Part shown: piece by piece, positions 7,913-16,399 of the stretch | Numbering within the stretch: the first letter of the stretch is position 1 | Layout: each line of letters starts with the position of its first letter | Assembly: GCA_942493365.1 (NCBI GenBank) | Contig: OW818697.1 | Span: 992,001 to 1,056,000, forward strand | DNA from: UBA8949 sp942493365 | Lineage (GTDB): Bacteria; Bacillota; Clostridia; Saccharofermentanales; UBA5734 | Reading direction: 5' to 3' | Length of the DNA: 64,000 bases | Program-made: the position numbers and the translations under genes | Notes under the pieces: generated by a model | Database searches by the model: none | What the model was told of the DNA's origin: nothing | Seen by the model: only the letters and a program-made list of their open reading frames with translations

Positions 7913-9012
7913 TGGCACGCTTAGATGAGGTTTGTTCCATAAACATGGGGCAATCGCCTGATTCATCCTCCTACAATGAATCGGGAATTGGTATTCCGTT
8001 TTTTCAAGGCAATGCTGATTTTGGCTCTATTCATCCCAAAATTCGCGTGTGGTGTAATGCTCCAACAAAAATTGCTCAATCTGGGGAAATACTTATTTCT
8101 GTCCGCGCACCAATTGGAGCACTAAATATTGCGGATACAAAGTGTTGCATTGGTAGAGGCTTGGCCGCTTTAACAATAAACGATGAACTCTGTATTAAAG
8201 AATATTTGTGGCATGCTATTGCCACAAAAGTAGAAGAACTAAATGAAAAAGGCACTGGAAGTACATTTAAAGCTATTAGCAAGAATATCCTTGCCGAAAC
8301 TATGATTCCTTTACCGTCAAAAAAAGAGCAAATACGGATTTCAATCACTCTCGATAAAGTCAACGACCTCATAACAATCCGCAAACAGCAAATTGCCAAG
8401 TTGGACGAACTCGTCAAATTACGATTTATCGAAATGTTTGGAGATCCTTTGAAAAATCCAAAACAATTCCCGGTTTTTAAAGTTGACGACATAATTGACT
8501 TTCAAGGTGGAAGTCAGCCAGAAAAAAAATATTTCGAATATGTCAAATCTAACGATAATATTCGATTTATCCAAATACGAGATTACAAATCTGATCGGTT
8601 TATTACGTATATTCCTAAAACAATGTCAAAACGGTTTTGCACAACCGAGGACATTATGATCGGAAGATATGGTCCGCCTATCTTTCAGATCCTGCAAGGA
8701 ATCGAAGGTTCCTATAATGTAGCCCTTATGAAAGCAGTTCCAAAGAAGGGAAATCGGGAGTTTATCAGGCACTATCTCAAGCAGGAATGCCTACTTCGTT
8801 ACCTTGAGGGACTATCGCAGAGAACGGCCGGGCAGGATGGGATTCAAATGGATGAGTTGAAAACATATCCATTTCCCTATCCGCCACTCGAAACCCAAGA
8901 TAGTTTTGCTAACATAGTCAAACAAATTGACAAATCAAAATCAGAAATTCAAATTAGCCTAGAAAAACTTGAAATCCTTAAGAAAGCACTTATGCAACAA
9001 TATTTCGAATAG
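7912..9012 (+). CDS. hsdS: Type I restriction-modification system, specificity subunit
   Basis: About 366 residues with the two-fold HsdS layout: target domain 1 (about 1-130), a helical spacer containing QQIAKLDELVKLRFIEMFG (about 160-185), target domain 2 (about 190-330) and a C-terminal helix (ISLEKLEILKKALMQQYFE). The target domains choose the DNA sequence bound by the HsdM and HsdR subunits. The ATG overlaps the hsdM stop (TGATG). The whole gene is clearly AT-rich between GC-rich hsdM and hsdR, pointing to replacement of the specificity gene by transfer. No second hsdS copy, inverted repeat or recombinase is present, so there is no sign of a shuffling system. Confidence 0.93.
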   Translation: MARLDEVCSINMGQSPDSSSYNESGIGIPFFQGNADFGSIHPKIRVWCNAPTKIAQSGEILISVRAPIGALNIADTKCCIGRGLAALTINDELCIKEYLWHAIATKVEELNEKGTGSTFKAISKNILAETMIPLPSKKEQIRISITLDKVNDLITIRKQQIAKLDELVKLRFIEMFGDPLKNPKQFPVFKVDDIIDFQGGSQPEKKYFEYVKSNDNIRFIQIRDYKSDRFITYIPKTMSKRFCTTEDIMIGRYGPPIFQILQGIEGSYNVALMKAVPKKGNREFIRHYLKQECLLRYLEGLSQRTAGQDGIQMDELKTYPFPYPPLETQDSFANIVKQIDKSKSEIQISLEKLEILKKALMQQYFE

Positions 9013-9040
9013 AAGCACATTACAGTTAGGGTGAAATAAT

Positions 9041-12000
9041 ATGGCTAATTCTAATTTTAGTTTTCTCCAGTCCGACCCCCAGTTCGCGCCCTTTGCGGAT
9101 GTCGCGGCTTCGGCAGAGCTCATTTTGCCCATTGATACCTCGGCTTGCATTCTCAATTGCCGGCGCGCGATGGAGTTTGCCGTCAAGTGGCTGTATTCCG
9201 CCGACAGCCGGCTGGCCATGCCTTATCAAGATTCGTTGATCAGCCTGATCAGCACAGAGGAATTCCGCGACCTGGTCGGCGCGGACATCTGGCGGCGCAT
9301 AGACTTCATTCGCCGCATGGGCAACATCGCCGCGCACACCGACAAAAAGGTCACGCGCGATCAAGCGGTGCTGTGCTTGGAAAACCTATTTGTGTTCTTA
9401 GATTTTGTCGTCTATTGCTATGGCAAAGATTACAACGAAGGTAGCTTTAACCCCGCACTGCTGACGGCCCAGCCGACAGCGGCTGCATTGAGCCCGGTTG
9501 CGGTGCCGGAGGTCGATCTGCAAGCGCTGATCGACGAAAACCAAGCACTCAAAGCAGAGCTGACGGCTCGCAGCATCGAGCACCAGCAGACTTATGTGCC
9601 CAAGCCTCTGGAGTATTCCGAGTACAAGACGCGCAAGATTTACATTGACGCCATGTTGATCGATGCCGGCTGGACCCGGGGGCGCGACTGGCAGGACGAG
9701 GTCGAGCTGCCCGGCATGCCCAATAATTCGGAAGTCGGCTTTGCCGATTACGTCCTTTACGGCGATGACGGCAAACCGCTGGCGATCATCGAAGCCAAGC
9801 GCACCTGTGTCGATGTCGCCAAGGGCCGCCAGCAGGCCAAGCTCTACGCCGATTTGCTTGAAGCCAAATTCCACCGCCGGCCGATCATCTTTTTGTCCAA
9901 CGGCTTTGACACGCGGATTGACGACAACCGCTATCCGGAGCGCAAGGTCGCCAGCATCTACTCCAAGCGCGACCTCGAAAAGCTGCGTAATTTGCAAACC
10001 CTCAAAACGCGCCTGACCCACGCCCGGGTCAACAAACGCATCGCCGACCGCTATTATCAGGAGGCCGCCATCAAGGCGGTCTGCACCAGCTTTGATACCA
10101 AGAATCGTCGCAAGGCCCTCCTGGTCATGGCCACCGGCTCGGGCAAGACGAGGACGGTCATTGCCCTTTGCGATTTGCTGCTGCAGCACGGCTGGGTCAA
10201 AAACATCCTCTTTCTCGCCGACCGCAACGCCCTGATCACCCAGGCCAAGCGTAACTTCGTCAATCTGCTGCCCGATCTGTCGGTCACCAATCTGGGCGAA
10301 GACAGGAACAACGTCAGCGCCCACTGCGTTTTTGCCACCTACCAGACCATGATGAACTGCATCGACACCGTCACGGATGAAGAGGGCAAGCTGTTCACGA
10401 TCGGGCATTTCGATCTGGTCATTTGTGACGAAGCGCACCGTTCGATCTACAACAAATACCGCGACATCTTCACATACTTCGACGCGCCCTGGGTCGGGCT
10501 GACCGCTACGCCCAAAAGCGATATCGACAAGAACACATACGACCTGTTCAATCTGGAAAACGGCGTGCCGACCTACGGCTATGAACTGGCCCAAGCCGTC
10601 AATGATGGCTATCTAGTCGATTTCCAGTCTTTGGAAACCAAGCTGAAATTCATCGATCAAGGCATTGTTTACGATGAGCTTTCGGATGAAGAAAAGGTTA
10701 TCTACGAGCAGACCTTCATTGACGAGAATGGCCTCATGCCTGACTCGATAGCCGCCTCGGCCCTCAACGAATGGATTTTCAACGGGGACACCATCCGGCA
10801 GGTGCTCCACACCCTGATGACCGACGGGCTCAAGATCGATTATGGCGGCAAGCTGGGCAAGACGATCATCTTTGCCAAAAACCATTTGCACGCGGAAGAA
10901 ATTTTCAAGGTGTTCGGCAAAGAGTACCCGCACCTACCCGGCCACGCCAAGGTCATCGACAACTATATGACCTACGCGCAGAGCGCCATCGATGAATTTT
11001 CCGAGCCGAACAAACTGCCTCAGATCGCCATTTCGGTAGACATGCTGGACACCGGCATCGACGTGCCAGAAGTACTCAACCTCGTGTTCTTCAAAAAGGT
11101 CTTGAGCAAGGGGAAATTCTGGCAGATGATTGGCCGCGGCACCCGCTTGTGTCCGGGGCTTCTCGACGGCGCGGATAAGCAGAAGTTTTACATCTTTGAT
11201 TTCTGCGGAAACTTCGAATTTTTCCGCATGAAAAAGGAGCGCCCCTCGGCCAACATGTTGGCCCTTCAAGGCGCGATATTCCAGCTCAAGACCCAGATTG
11301 CCTACAAACTGCAGGACATTGCCTTTCAGACCCCAGAGCTGATTGCTTTCCGCAAGAGTTTGATCGACGACCTGGCGAGCAAGACGCAGGCGTTGAACCG
11401 GGACAATTTCGCGGTCAAGCAGCACTTGAAATACGTGGACCTGTATGCCCATGCGCAAAACTACGACACGCTCAGCTACGAAATCACCCTGATCATCGGC
11501 GAAGAACTGGCGCCACTGATCCTGCCGGTCGACGATGAGGCCAGCGCGGTGCGTTTCGATGCCCTGATGTACGGCATTGAGCTAGCCTTTCTGGCCGACA
11601 AAAAGTATACCCGCGCCCGCCGTGATCTGTACAAACGCGTCAAGAAGATTGCGGGCGTGGCCAACATCCCCGAGATCATGGCCCAAGCCGAGCTGATCAA
11701 CAAAATTCTGCACACGGATTATCTGGATAATGCTGGGGTCAACGTGTTTGAAAATGTCCGCGAAAACCTGCGTGGCCTGATGAAGTATCTCCCGCAGGAC
11801 AGTGTGAAATATAATACGAATTTCACAGACGAAATCCTCTCGGATGACTGGCGCGATTCCGAGCTCGATAATGAGGACTTGAAAAACTACAAAACCAAAG
11901 CCGAATTTTACATTCGCCAGCATCAGGACAGTCCGGTCATTGCCAAGCTGAAAACCAACCTGCCGCTCGAGGCAGCCGACATCAAGGCCCTGGAGGATAT

Positions 12001-12343
12001 TCTCTGGAGCAAGGTCGGCACGCGTCAGGATTACGAAGATTTGTGCGGGCAAAAGCCGCTCGGCGAATTTGTGCGCGAGATCGTCGGTCTCGACAGCAAT
12101 GCCGCCAAGGCGGCGTTTGCGGCGTACCTGAACGACGCGAACCTAGACAGCCGGCAGATCTATTTTGTCAACCAGATCGTGGAGTACATCGTGCAAAACG
12201 GCCTGATGAAGGACTTTTCAGTCCTCCAGGAGGTACCGTTTACCAATCAGGGCAGCGTCGTTGAACTGTTTGCCGACCTGACAGTCTGGCAGGGCATCAG
12301 GAAGGCGATCGAGCAGATTAACGCCAATGTTGAGGCGGCGTGA
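9041..12343 (+). CDS. hsdR: Type I restriction-modification system, endonuclease and translocase subunit
   Basis: About 1100 residues. Order: a DUF4145-like helical N terminus (about 1-130, with RRMGNIAAHT); a nuclease domain with GFADYVLYG and IIEAKRT at about 230-255 (PD-(D/E)XK type); a helicase motor with Walker A MATGSGKTRT (about 362-371), DEAH box near 463, TATPKSD, and motif VI region MIGRGTRLCPG; then a long helical C terminus that docks to the methylase. It cuts DNA after ATP-driven translocation. The frame is intact throughout, so the system is probably active. GC-rich like hsdM. It ends 48 bases before the convergent higA. Confidence 0.95.
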   Translation: MANSNFSFLQSDPQFAPFADVAASAELILPIDTSACILNCRRAMEFAVKWLYSADSRLAMPYQDSLISLISTEEFRDLVGADIWRRIDFIRRMGNIAAHTDKKVTRDQAVLCLENLFVFLDFVVYCYGKDYNEGSFNPALLTAQPTAAALSPVAVPEVDLQALIDENQALKAELTARSIEHQQTYVPKPLEYSEYKTRKIYIDAMLIDAGWTRGRDWQDEVELPGMPNNSEVGFADYVLYGDDGKPLAIIEAKRTCVDVAKGRQQAKLYADLLEAKFHRRPIIFLSNGFDTRIDDNRYPERKVASIYSKRDLEKLRNLQTLKTRLTHARVNKRIADRYYQEAAIKAVCTSFDTKNRRKALLVMATGSGKTRTVIALCDLLLQHGWVKNILFLADRNALITQAKRNFVNLLPDLSVTNLGEDRNNVSAHCVFATYQTMMNCIDTVTDEEGKLFTIGHFDLVICDEAHRSIYNKYRDIFTYFDAPWVGLTATPKSDIDKNTYDLFNLENGVPTYGYELAQAVNDGYLVDFQSLETKLKFIDQGIVYDELSDEEKVIYEQTFIDENGLMPDSIAASALNEWIFNGDTIRQVLHTLMTDGLKIDYGGKLGKTIIFAKNHLHAEEIFKVFGKEYPHLPGHAKVIDNYMTYAQSAIDEFSEPNKLPQIAISVDMLDTGIDVPEVLNLVFFKKVLSKGKFWQMIGRGTRLCPGLLDGADKQKFYIFDFCGNFEFFRMKKERPSANMLALQGAIFQLKTQIAYKLQDIAFQTPELIAFRKSLIDDLASKTQALNRDNFAVKQHLKYVDLYAHAQNYDTLSYEITLIIGEELAPLILPVDDEASAVRFDALMYGIELAFLADKKYTRARRDLYKRVKKIAGVANIPEIMAQAELINKILHTDYLDNAGVNVFENVRENLRGLMKYLPQDSVKYNTNFTDEILSDDWRDSELDNEDLKNYKTKAEFYIRQHQDSPVIAKLKTNLPLEAADIKALEDILWSKVGTRQDYEDLCGQKPLGEFVREIVGLDSNAAKAAFAAYLNDANLDSRQIYFVNQIVEYIVQNGLMKDFSVLQEVPFTNQGSVVELFADLTVWQGIRKAIEQINANVEAA

Positions 12344-12390
12344 GGATAGGCAAGTGCGAAAGCACCTGGTTGAATTAACTACTGGATTAA

Positions 12391-13443
12391 TCAGGCAACA
12401 AATTCATACTGTTCCTTCAAATTGTTTAATCTGTCATATGTTATGTAGTTATCTTTTTGCAATCTACCAACAACAATTCCGGGCGCTACATGAATAGAAG
12501 TAGCAAAGGTCAAAACATTTTCACAACTGAATGATGAATTCTCAATAAACATTTCATATTCTCTTGCGGGTATCAAGATGTCACGAGCATACGCGTCAGC
12601 CATAATTTCATTTTCGCGGGTTGTCTCAATTTGTCTATTAATATGGCCCTTTAGAACATGACAAAGCTCGTGAAACAAGCTGAACCAGAACCGATCGGCG
12701 TCTTTACCACGCAAAGTTAATCCCATAACAATTCGATCGCCATCATAAAAAGTTGCACCATGCAAAAATGATCCGCCAATATGCGGTAAACATACTAATG
12801 CCACACCAGATTCTGAAAACAACCGAACTAAACTACTGAAAAACTGTGAAGGCTTTTGTGTTGTCATTTCACGAATCAAATAAATAGATTGCTCAAGCTT
12901 GGCAAGATTAATTGTGTCAGTTCTAATTTGACGCGCCTCAAGCCGTGCCTTCTGAGCCCAAGCCGCTAAATAATAATTACTCTTTTCATTGAGGCCAGTT
13001 CTACGACAAGCTATACCAGGAATCATCAACTCATCAAGCACACCAAGTGACGCTACTTCAAAATATCTACGTAAATTGATTACTTTATCTTCCTTTCGAC
13101 GTGATGATTTTATCCAGCCGAAAGCAGACATTTTTGAATATGGAAAATTGTCAGATAATTTAATGTCTTCCTCAAATTCCTTTTCCTTTTTCACCAGCTC
13201 AAGGCTCTCTCGGAAAATCATTTCAAGATTGTTCCAGAAACTAGCTGAAATACCAAGGACTGACTCAAGACGAAGGGCGACATCCTTTGTAAGTTCTACT
13301 TGGCCATTAATCAAACGACTGACATGCTTTTCAGAAAGATCCATCCGAAGAGCAAACTCCTTCTGACTCATTTTTCGATTTTCAAGTTGCTCGCGAATCG
13401 TTGCTCCCGGCGGAATTGCGATTGTATTCGTGCCACACCGCAT
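12391..13443 (-). CDS. higA: HigA-type antitoxin/regulator with ImmA/IrrE zinc-peptidase domain
   Basis: About 350 residues. An HTH of the HigA/XRE kind covers about 15-70 (MSQKEFALRMDLSEKHVSRL, then INGQ). The C-terminal half is an ImmA/IrrE domain with HELCH at 258-262 and the downstream ENEIMADAYARD acidic segment that completes the zinc site. Proteins of this build act as antitoxins and repressors of adjacent RelE/HigB toxins and may be cleaved or cleave in response to a signal. The start is the ATG before RCGTNTIAIPPG, with GGAGGGG upstream. It lies 24 bases downstream of higB, same strand, and is AT-rich like it. Confidence 0.88.
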   Translation of the reverse strand: MRCGTNTIAIPPGATIREQLENRKMSQKEFALRMDLSEKHVSRLINGQVELTKDVALRLESVLGISASFWNNLEMIFRESLELVKKEKEFEEDIKLSDNFPYSKMSAFGWIKSSRRKEDKVINLRRYFEVASLGVLDELMIPGIACRRTGLNEKSNYYLAAWAQKARLEARQIRTDTINLAKLEQSIYLIREMTTQKPSQFFSSLVRLFSESGVALVCLPHIGGSFLHGATFYDGDRIVMGLTLRGKDADRFWFSLFHELCHVLKGHINRQIETTRENEIMADAYARDILIPAREYEMFIENSSFSCENVLTFATSIHVAPGIVVGRLQKDNYITYDRLNNLKEQYEFVA

Positions 13444-13467
13444 TTTTTCCCCTCCTAAATAAATACA

Positions 13468-13767
13468 TTAATGATAGTTTTCTATACTAATAATTCGAAC
13501 AACTTCTATTTGGTCTTTCGTTTGTATAAAAACCAAGCGATGAGGTTGAATAAGATCCATTGCGTATTCGTCTTTTCTGTTCCCATCCAAAGAATGACAT
13601 CGACCAATCGAATACTTCACTAGCTCATCAACTGATGATGCTGCTCGCAACTCATTAATGCGCTGATGAAGTATATTTGCCATGCGTTCACCATATTTTT
13701 TCTTGGCTATTTTGTATTGTGTGCACGCCTTTTCTAAACTGTTTGTCTTATAGTCTATTTGAAGCAA
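13468..13767 (-). CDS. higB: HigB/RelE-type toxin
   Basis: About 99 residues of the RelE superfamily as used in higBA pairs: a helical N terminus (KYGERMANILHQRINELRAA), then GRCHSLDGNRKDEYAMDL, PHRLVF and a C-terminal IEVVRIISIENYH strand. Such toxins cut mRNA on the ribosome. Toxin-first order and the adjacent HTH/ImmA gene support a higB-higA operon. Transcription starts from the promoter at 13800-13828. AT-rich. Confidence 0.85.
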   Translation of the reverse strand: MLQIDYKTNSLEKACTQYKIAKKKYGERMANILHQRINELRAASSVDELVKYSIGRCHSLDGNRKDEYAMDLIQPHRLVFIQTKDQIEVVRIISIENYH

Positions 13768-13780
13768 TCACCACACCTCT

Positions 13781-13795
13781 TTACCTATAAGGTAA
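13781..13795 (-). promoter_or_regulatory. higBA operator palindrome 1
   Basis: TTACCTATAAGGTAA is a perfect palindrome (TTACC-N5-GGTAA) just downstream of the -10 box and 14 bases before the higB start, a typical autorepression site for a HigA protein. Confidence 0.75.
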
Positions 13796-13799
13796 TCTA

Positions 13800-13828
13800 A
13801 TTATATAATTTGACGACGTATTTGTCAA
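13800..13828 (-). promoter_or_regulatory. Perfect consensus promoter of higBA
   Basis: On the minus strand: TTGACA (13828-13823), 17-base spacer, TATAAT (13805-13800). Both hexamers are exact. Confidence 0.9.
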
Positions 13829-13836
13829 TTGACTAT

Positions 13837-13852
13837 TTACCTTTGCGGTTAA
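13837..13852 (-). promoter_or_regulatory. higBA operator palindrome 2
   Basis: TTACCTTTGCGGTTAA carries the same TTACC half-site and a near-matching second half, directly upstream of the -35 box. With the site at 13781 it brackets the promoter. Confidence 0.6.
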
Positions 13853-14055
13853 TTATTGTCCAGAAAAACAGGATCAATTAAAAAATCCGTTTTGTGAAGT
13901 GTATTCGCACAATTATTGTAAGTGCCAAAAAGTGGCAGCCATGCCAATCGTTCATACGAACAAATGGCGAGCAATCACATTTTCGCCCCCTCGACTTGCC
14001 AACCTCCTGGTGGACGTTTAAACTGTAAGTTAAATCCACCCCACAGGAGGCCCCT

Positions 14056-15312
14056 ATGTTGCAGGCCCTACGTCTGTCCCCAGCTTATTTCGCCCGCAAC
14101 CGCAAAAACCTCGGCGACTGCCTTGGCGACCACTATTTGGTGCTGCTGGCCGCTGGCCGGCCGCCGCACCGCACGGCCGATGAGGATTACCCGTTTTTTG
14201 CCAATCGCAATTTTTTCTATTGTGCGGGTGTCGAGCAAGAGAACGCCATCCTCTTGCTGTTTCGCGATCAGGAGCGGCAGCGCGAGATCCTGTTTATCCC
14301 CAAACGCGACCCAATGCAGGAGCGCTGGACCGGCAAGCGTCTCGACCTGGACGCGGCCGCCACCCAGTCCGGCCTGACCGAGATCGAATACTTGACGGCC
14401 TATGAAGGTATTCTGACCGACCTCTTGGCCAACAAGGATGTTCGAATCTGCCTTGATCCGACCGCCAACAATGCCCAGGCCGCCGAGATCCGCGCCTGGC
14501 TCGACAAAAACTGCCCCGAACGCGAACCGACCGACCTCGGCCCATTTCTGATCCAGCTGCGCATGATCAAAAGCGCCGAAGAAATTGCCATGCTGCGCGA
14601 GGCCATCGCCCTGACCGGCCGCGGCATTACAGCCATGCTGGAAATCCTCGAGCCCGGCCTGATGGAATACCAGCTCGGCGGTGTCTTTGGGCACACCCTG
14701 GCCATGGAAGGCTGCCCGGTGCCGGCCTTTCCGTCGATCGTCGCGACAGGCGAAAACGCCTTTTGTCTGCACTACATGAACCCCCGCGCTCGCATTGTCG
14801 ACGGCGATGTGATCCAGATTGACGTCGGTGCCAGCGTTGGCAGCCTGTGCGCCGACATTTCCCGCGCCCTGCCGGCCAACGGCCGTTTCAGTGAGCGTCA
14901 GTTGGCCATTTACCAGCTGGTGCGCAGCTGTCAGGACATGGCCTTCGCGACCATTCGGCCGGGCATCAAACTGATCGACGTCAACGATCGCTGCAAAGAG
15001 GTCGCCCGTCTGGGGCTGATCAAGCTCGGCATTCTCAAGGAGGGCGATCCGGTCGCCAATTATTACTGGCACAACACCTCGCATCACCTGGGGCTGGATG
15101 TACACGACGTTTGCAACCGCGAGGCTTTGTTCTTGCCGGGCATGGTGCTGACCGTCGAGCCGGGCATTTATATCACCGAATGGGAGGTCGGTTTTCGCCT
15201 CGAAGACGATGTCGTTGTGACCGAGTCGGGCTGCGAGGTCCTGTCGCAGGCCATCCCGCGCGAGGCGGCCGAAATCGAGGCGGCTTTACAAAATCGTTCC
15301 TGCCAGCTATAA
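14056..15312 (+). CDS. pepP: Aminopeptidase P family metalloprotease (Xaa-Pro aminopeptidase)
   Basis: About 418 residues: an AMP_N domain (1-150) and a peptidase M24B domain. Metal ligands can all be placed: Asp256 (IQIDVG), Asp267 (CADISR), His343 (TSHHLGLDVHD), Glu368 (TVEPGIYI) and Glu383 (FRLEDDVVV). It removes N-terminal residues preceding proline from peptides in the cytoplasm. AGGAGG precedes the ATG by 6 bases. The last codons overlap the promoter of the following TPP riboswitch. GC-rich, so it is back in the core genome, right of the accessory region. Confidence 0.93.
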   Translation: MLQALRLSPAYFARNRKNLGDCLGDHYLVLLAAGRPPHRTADEDYPFFANRNFFYCAGVEQENAILLLFRDQERQREILFIPKRDPMQERWTGKRLDLDAAATQSGLTEIEYLTAYEGILTDLLANKDVRICLDPTANNAQAAEIRAWLDKNCPEREPTDLGPFLIQLRMIKSAEEIAMLREAIALTGRGITAMLEILEPGLMEYQLGGVFGHTLAMEGCPVPAFPSIVATGENAFCLHYMNPRARIVDGDVIQIDVGASVGSLCADISRALPANGRFSERQLAIYQLVRSCQDMAFATIRPGIKLIDVNDRCKEVARLGLIKLGILKEGDPVANYYWHNTSHHLGLDVHDVCNREALFLPGMVLTVEPGIYITEWEVGFRLEDDVVVTESGCEVLSQAIPREAAEIEAALQNRSCQL

Positions 15313-15313
15313 T
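15285..15313 (+). promoter_or_regulatory. Promoter of the TPP riboswitch-thiT unit
   Basis: TTTACA (15285-15290), 17-base spacer, TATAAT (15308-15313). The -10 box overlaps the pepP stop codon. Confidence 0.8.
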
Positions 15314-15324
15314 TGAATCGTTCA

Positions 15325-15410
15325 CGAGGGGAGCTGGCGGAAGTCGGCTGAGAGGGCACCTGCCGGTGTCGACCCTATAACCTGAACCGGATAATGCCGG
15401 CGGAGGGACG
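15325..15410 (+). ncRNA. TPP riboswitch (THI element)
   Basis: The conserved parts are present in order: GGGGAGCTG, CTGAGAGGG, GACCCTATAACCTGAACCGG, ATAATGCCGGCGGAGGGA. It binds thiamine pyrophosphate. The terminator at 15424-15464 and thiT follow, so it switches thiamine uptake off when the cofactor is plentiful. Confidence 0.95.
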
Positions 15411-15423
15411 ATAAAGAGCTTGT

Positions 15424-15464
15424 AAAAGCTTCCGACAGTCCACCCGGCTATCGGAAGCTTTTTT
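15424..15464 (+). terminator. Expression-platform terminator of the TPP riboswitch
   Basis: A 12-bp stem AAAAGCTTCCGA / TCGGAAGCTTTT with a 15-base loop and a T run, between riboswitch and thiT. Confidence 0.88.
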
Positions 15465-15511
15465 GTATAAAAAGCTTCCAGGCCGAAAACAATTTTACTG
15501 GAGGAAAAAAC

Positions 15512-16138
15512 ATGTCAGAAAAATTAACCAACATTCAGCCGGAGGCCGTCAAACCTCGCAATACCAGCCGCGAAACCCTGCTCTTTCTGGCCAGCGGCGG
15601 CATGGCCGTCGCGCTCAGCCTCGTCTTGTCTTTCATCAAACTGTTTGACATGCCGCAAGGCGGATCAATCACCCCTGCCTCAATGCTGCCGATTATCTTT
15701 ATCGCGCTCGCCTTTGGGCCACTCCGCGGGATTGGAGCCGGCGCTGTGTTTGGCCTGATCCAGTTCTTTTTCGCCGGCTATGCCCTGCACTGGGCATCGA
15801 TTTTGCTGGATTACCCGCTGGCGTTTGCCATGCTGGGATTGGCCGGCTTGCTGGCCGCACCGCTTCGGCAACGACTGCAAGAGAAAAACATTCTGCGTCG
15901 ATTGGGCCTGGTTTCACTGTGGCGCGTCATGTTTGCCGTGATCATCGGCGTCTTCGGGCGCTTCTTGTGCAGCTTTGCCTCGGGCATCCTGGTCTATGGT
16001 AGCTTTGCTCCGGCCGGACAAAACGTCGCGCTCTATTCACTCATTTATAATGGCACATACCTGCTGCCGGAAACCGTGATCATGCTCATCATCCTCGTCC
16101 CGCTGGCGGCGGTCTTTAAGCGAAAAGCTAACAGGTAA
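15512..16138 (+). CDS. thiT: Thiamine transporter ThiT, ECF S-component
   Basis: About 208 residues, about six membrane helices. The loop QGGSITPASMLPI and the WASILLDYPLAFAMLGLAG segment match the thiamine-binding part of ThiT/YuaJ. It works with the shared ECF energising module, which is not in this window. Regulation by the TPP riboswitch confirms the substrate. GGAGG precedes the ATG. The last codons and stop (GCTAACAGGTAA) are the first units of an intergenic seven-base repeat array. Confidence 0.94.
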   Translation: MSEKLTNIQPEAVKPRNTSRETLLFLASGGMAVALSLVLSFIKLFDMPQGGSITPASMLPIIFIALAFGPLRGIGAGAVFGLIQFFFAGYALHWASILLDYPLAFAMLGLAGLLAAPLRQRLQEKNILRRLGLVSLWRVMFAVIIGVFGRFLCSFASGILVYGSFAPAGQNVALYSLIYNGTYLLPETVIMLIILVPLAAVFKRKANR

Positions 16139-16322
16139 CAACGAAAAGCTAACAGGTAACAGGTAACAGCTAAAAGCTAAAAAGAAAAACGAATGTAAGT
16201 CCTGAAAACAATAATTCGTGGCGCTCGCGACTGCGAGCGCCTAACATTCAATGTTTAAAGGATTTCAAATCCGCAACTGTTCGTTGTTACCTGTTCGCTG
16301 AAAAGCCGTTCTCGGCTTTGCC
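16121..16322 (+). repeat. Seven-base repeat hairpin element 1 (thiT-pyrG gap)
   Basis: The left arm (16121-16188) is a run of seven-base units such as GGTAACA, GCTAACA, ACGAAAA and GCTAAAA. A 16-base core AACAGGTAACAACGAA (16130-16145) is exactly mirrored at 16280-16295. Inside lies a perfect hairpin GGCGCTCGC-GACT-GCGAGCGCC (16220-16241), and the right edge has AAAGCCG-TTCT-CGGCTTT (16302-16319). A 26-base stretch at 16270-16295 is identical to 37787-37812. Confidence 0.85.
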
Positions 16323-16399
16323 GGTTTCGGTTGACAGTTGGGGGCATCTTCTTTAAAATATCCTGAAAGGTTCTCGCATGCAGCGAGGGGGGTAAGGAT

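Noticed and set aside
7912..9012. Phase-variable hsdS shuffling locus
   Set aside because: There is only one hsdS, with no partial copies, inverted repeats or invertase nearby.
9398..10594. Long antisense open frame across hsdR
   Set aside because: It lies opposite a clear hsdR coding region with strong codon structure; its translation has no family features and it arises from GC-rich third positions. The same applies to long antisense frames at 1037-1918, 14068-15105, 45448-46521, 47721-48674 and 60659-61810.
2121..13900. Prophage or integrative element carrying its own integrase
   Set aside because: No integrase, recombinase, transposase or replication gene is present; only cargo genes and a duplicated accDA end are seen. 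No tRNA gene borders the region.
13921..14055. Third copy of the accDA 3' end at the right edge of the accessory region
   Set aside because: The gap before pepP shows no resemblance to the accDA tail or its terminator; only a small TGCCA/TGGCA inverted repeat is there.
16121..16200. CRISPR-like array of short repeats
   Set aside because: Units are only seven bases with no unique spacers and no cas genes; they belong to the heptamer repeat family.
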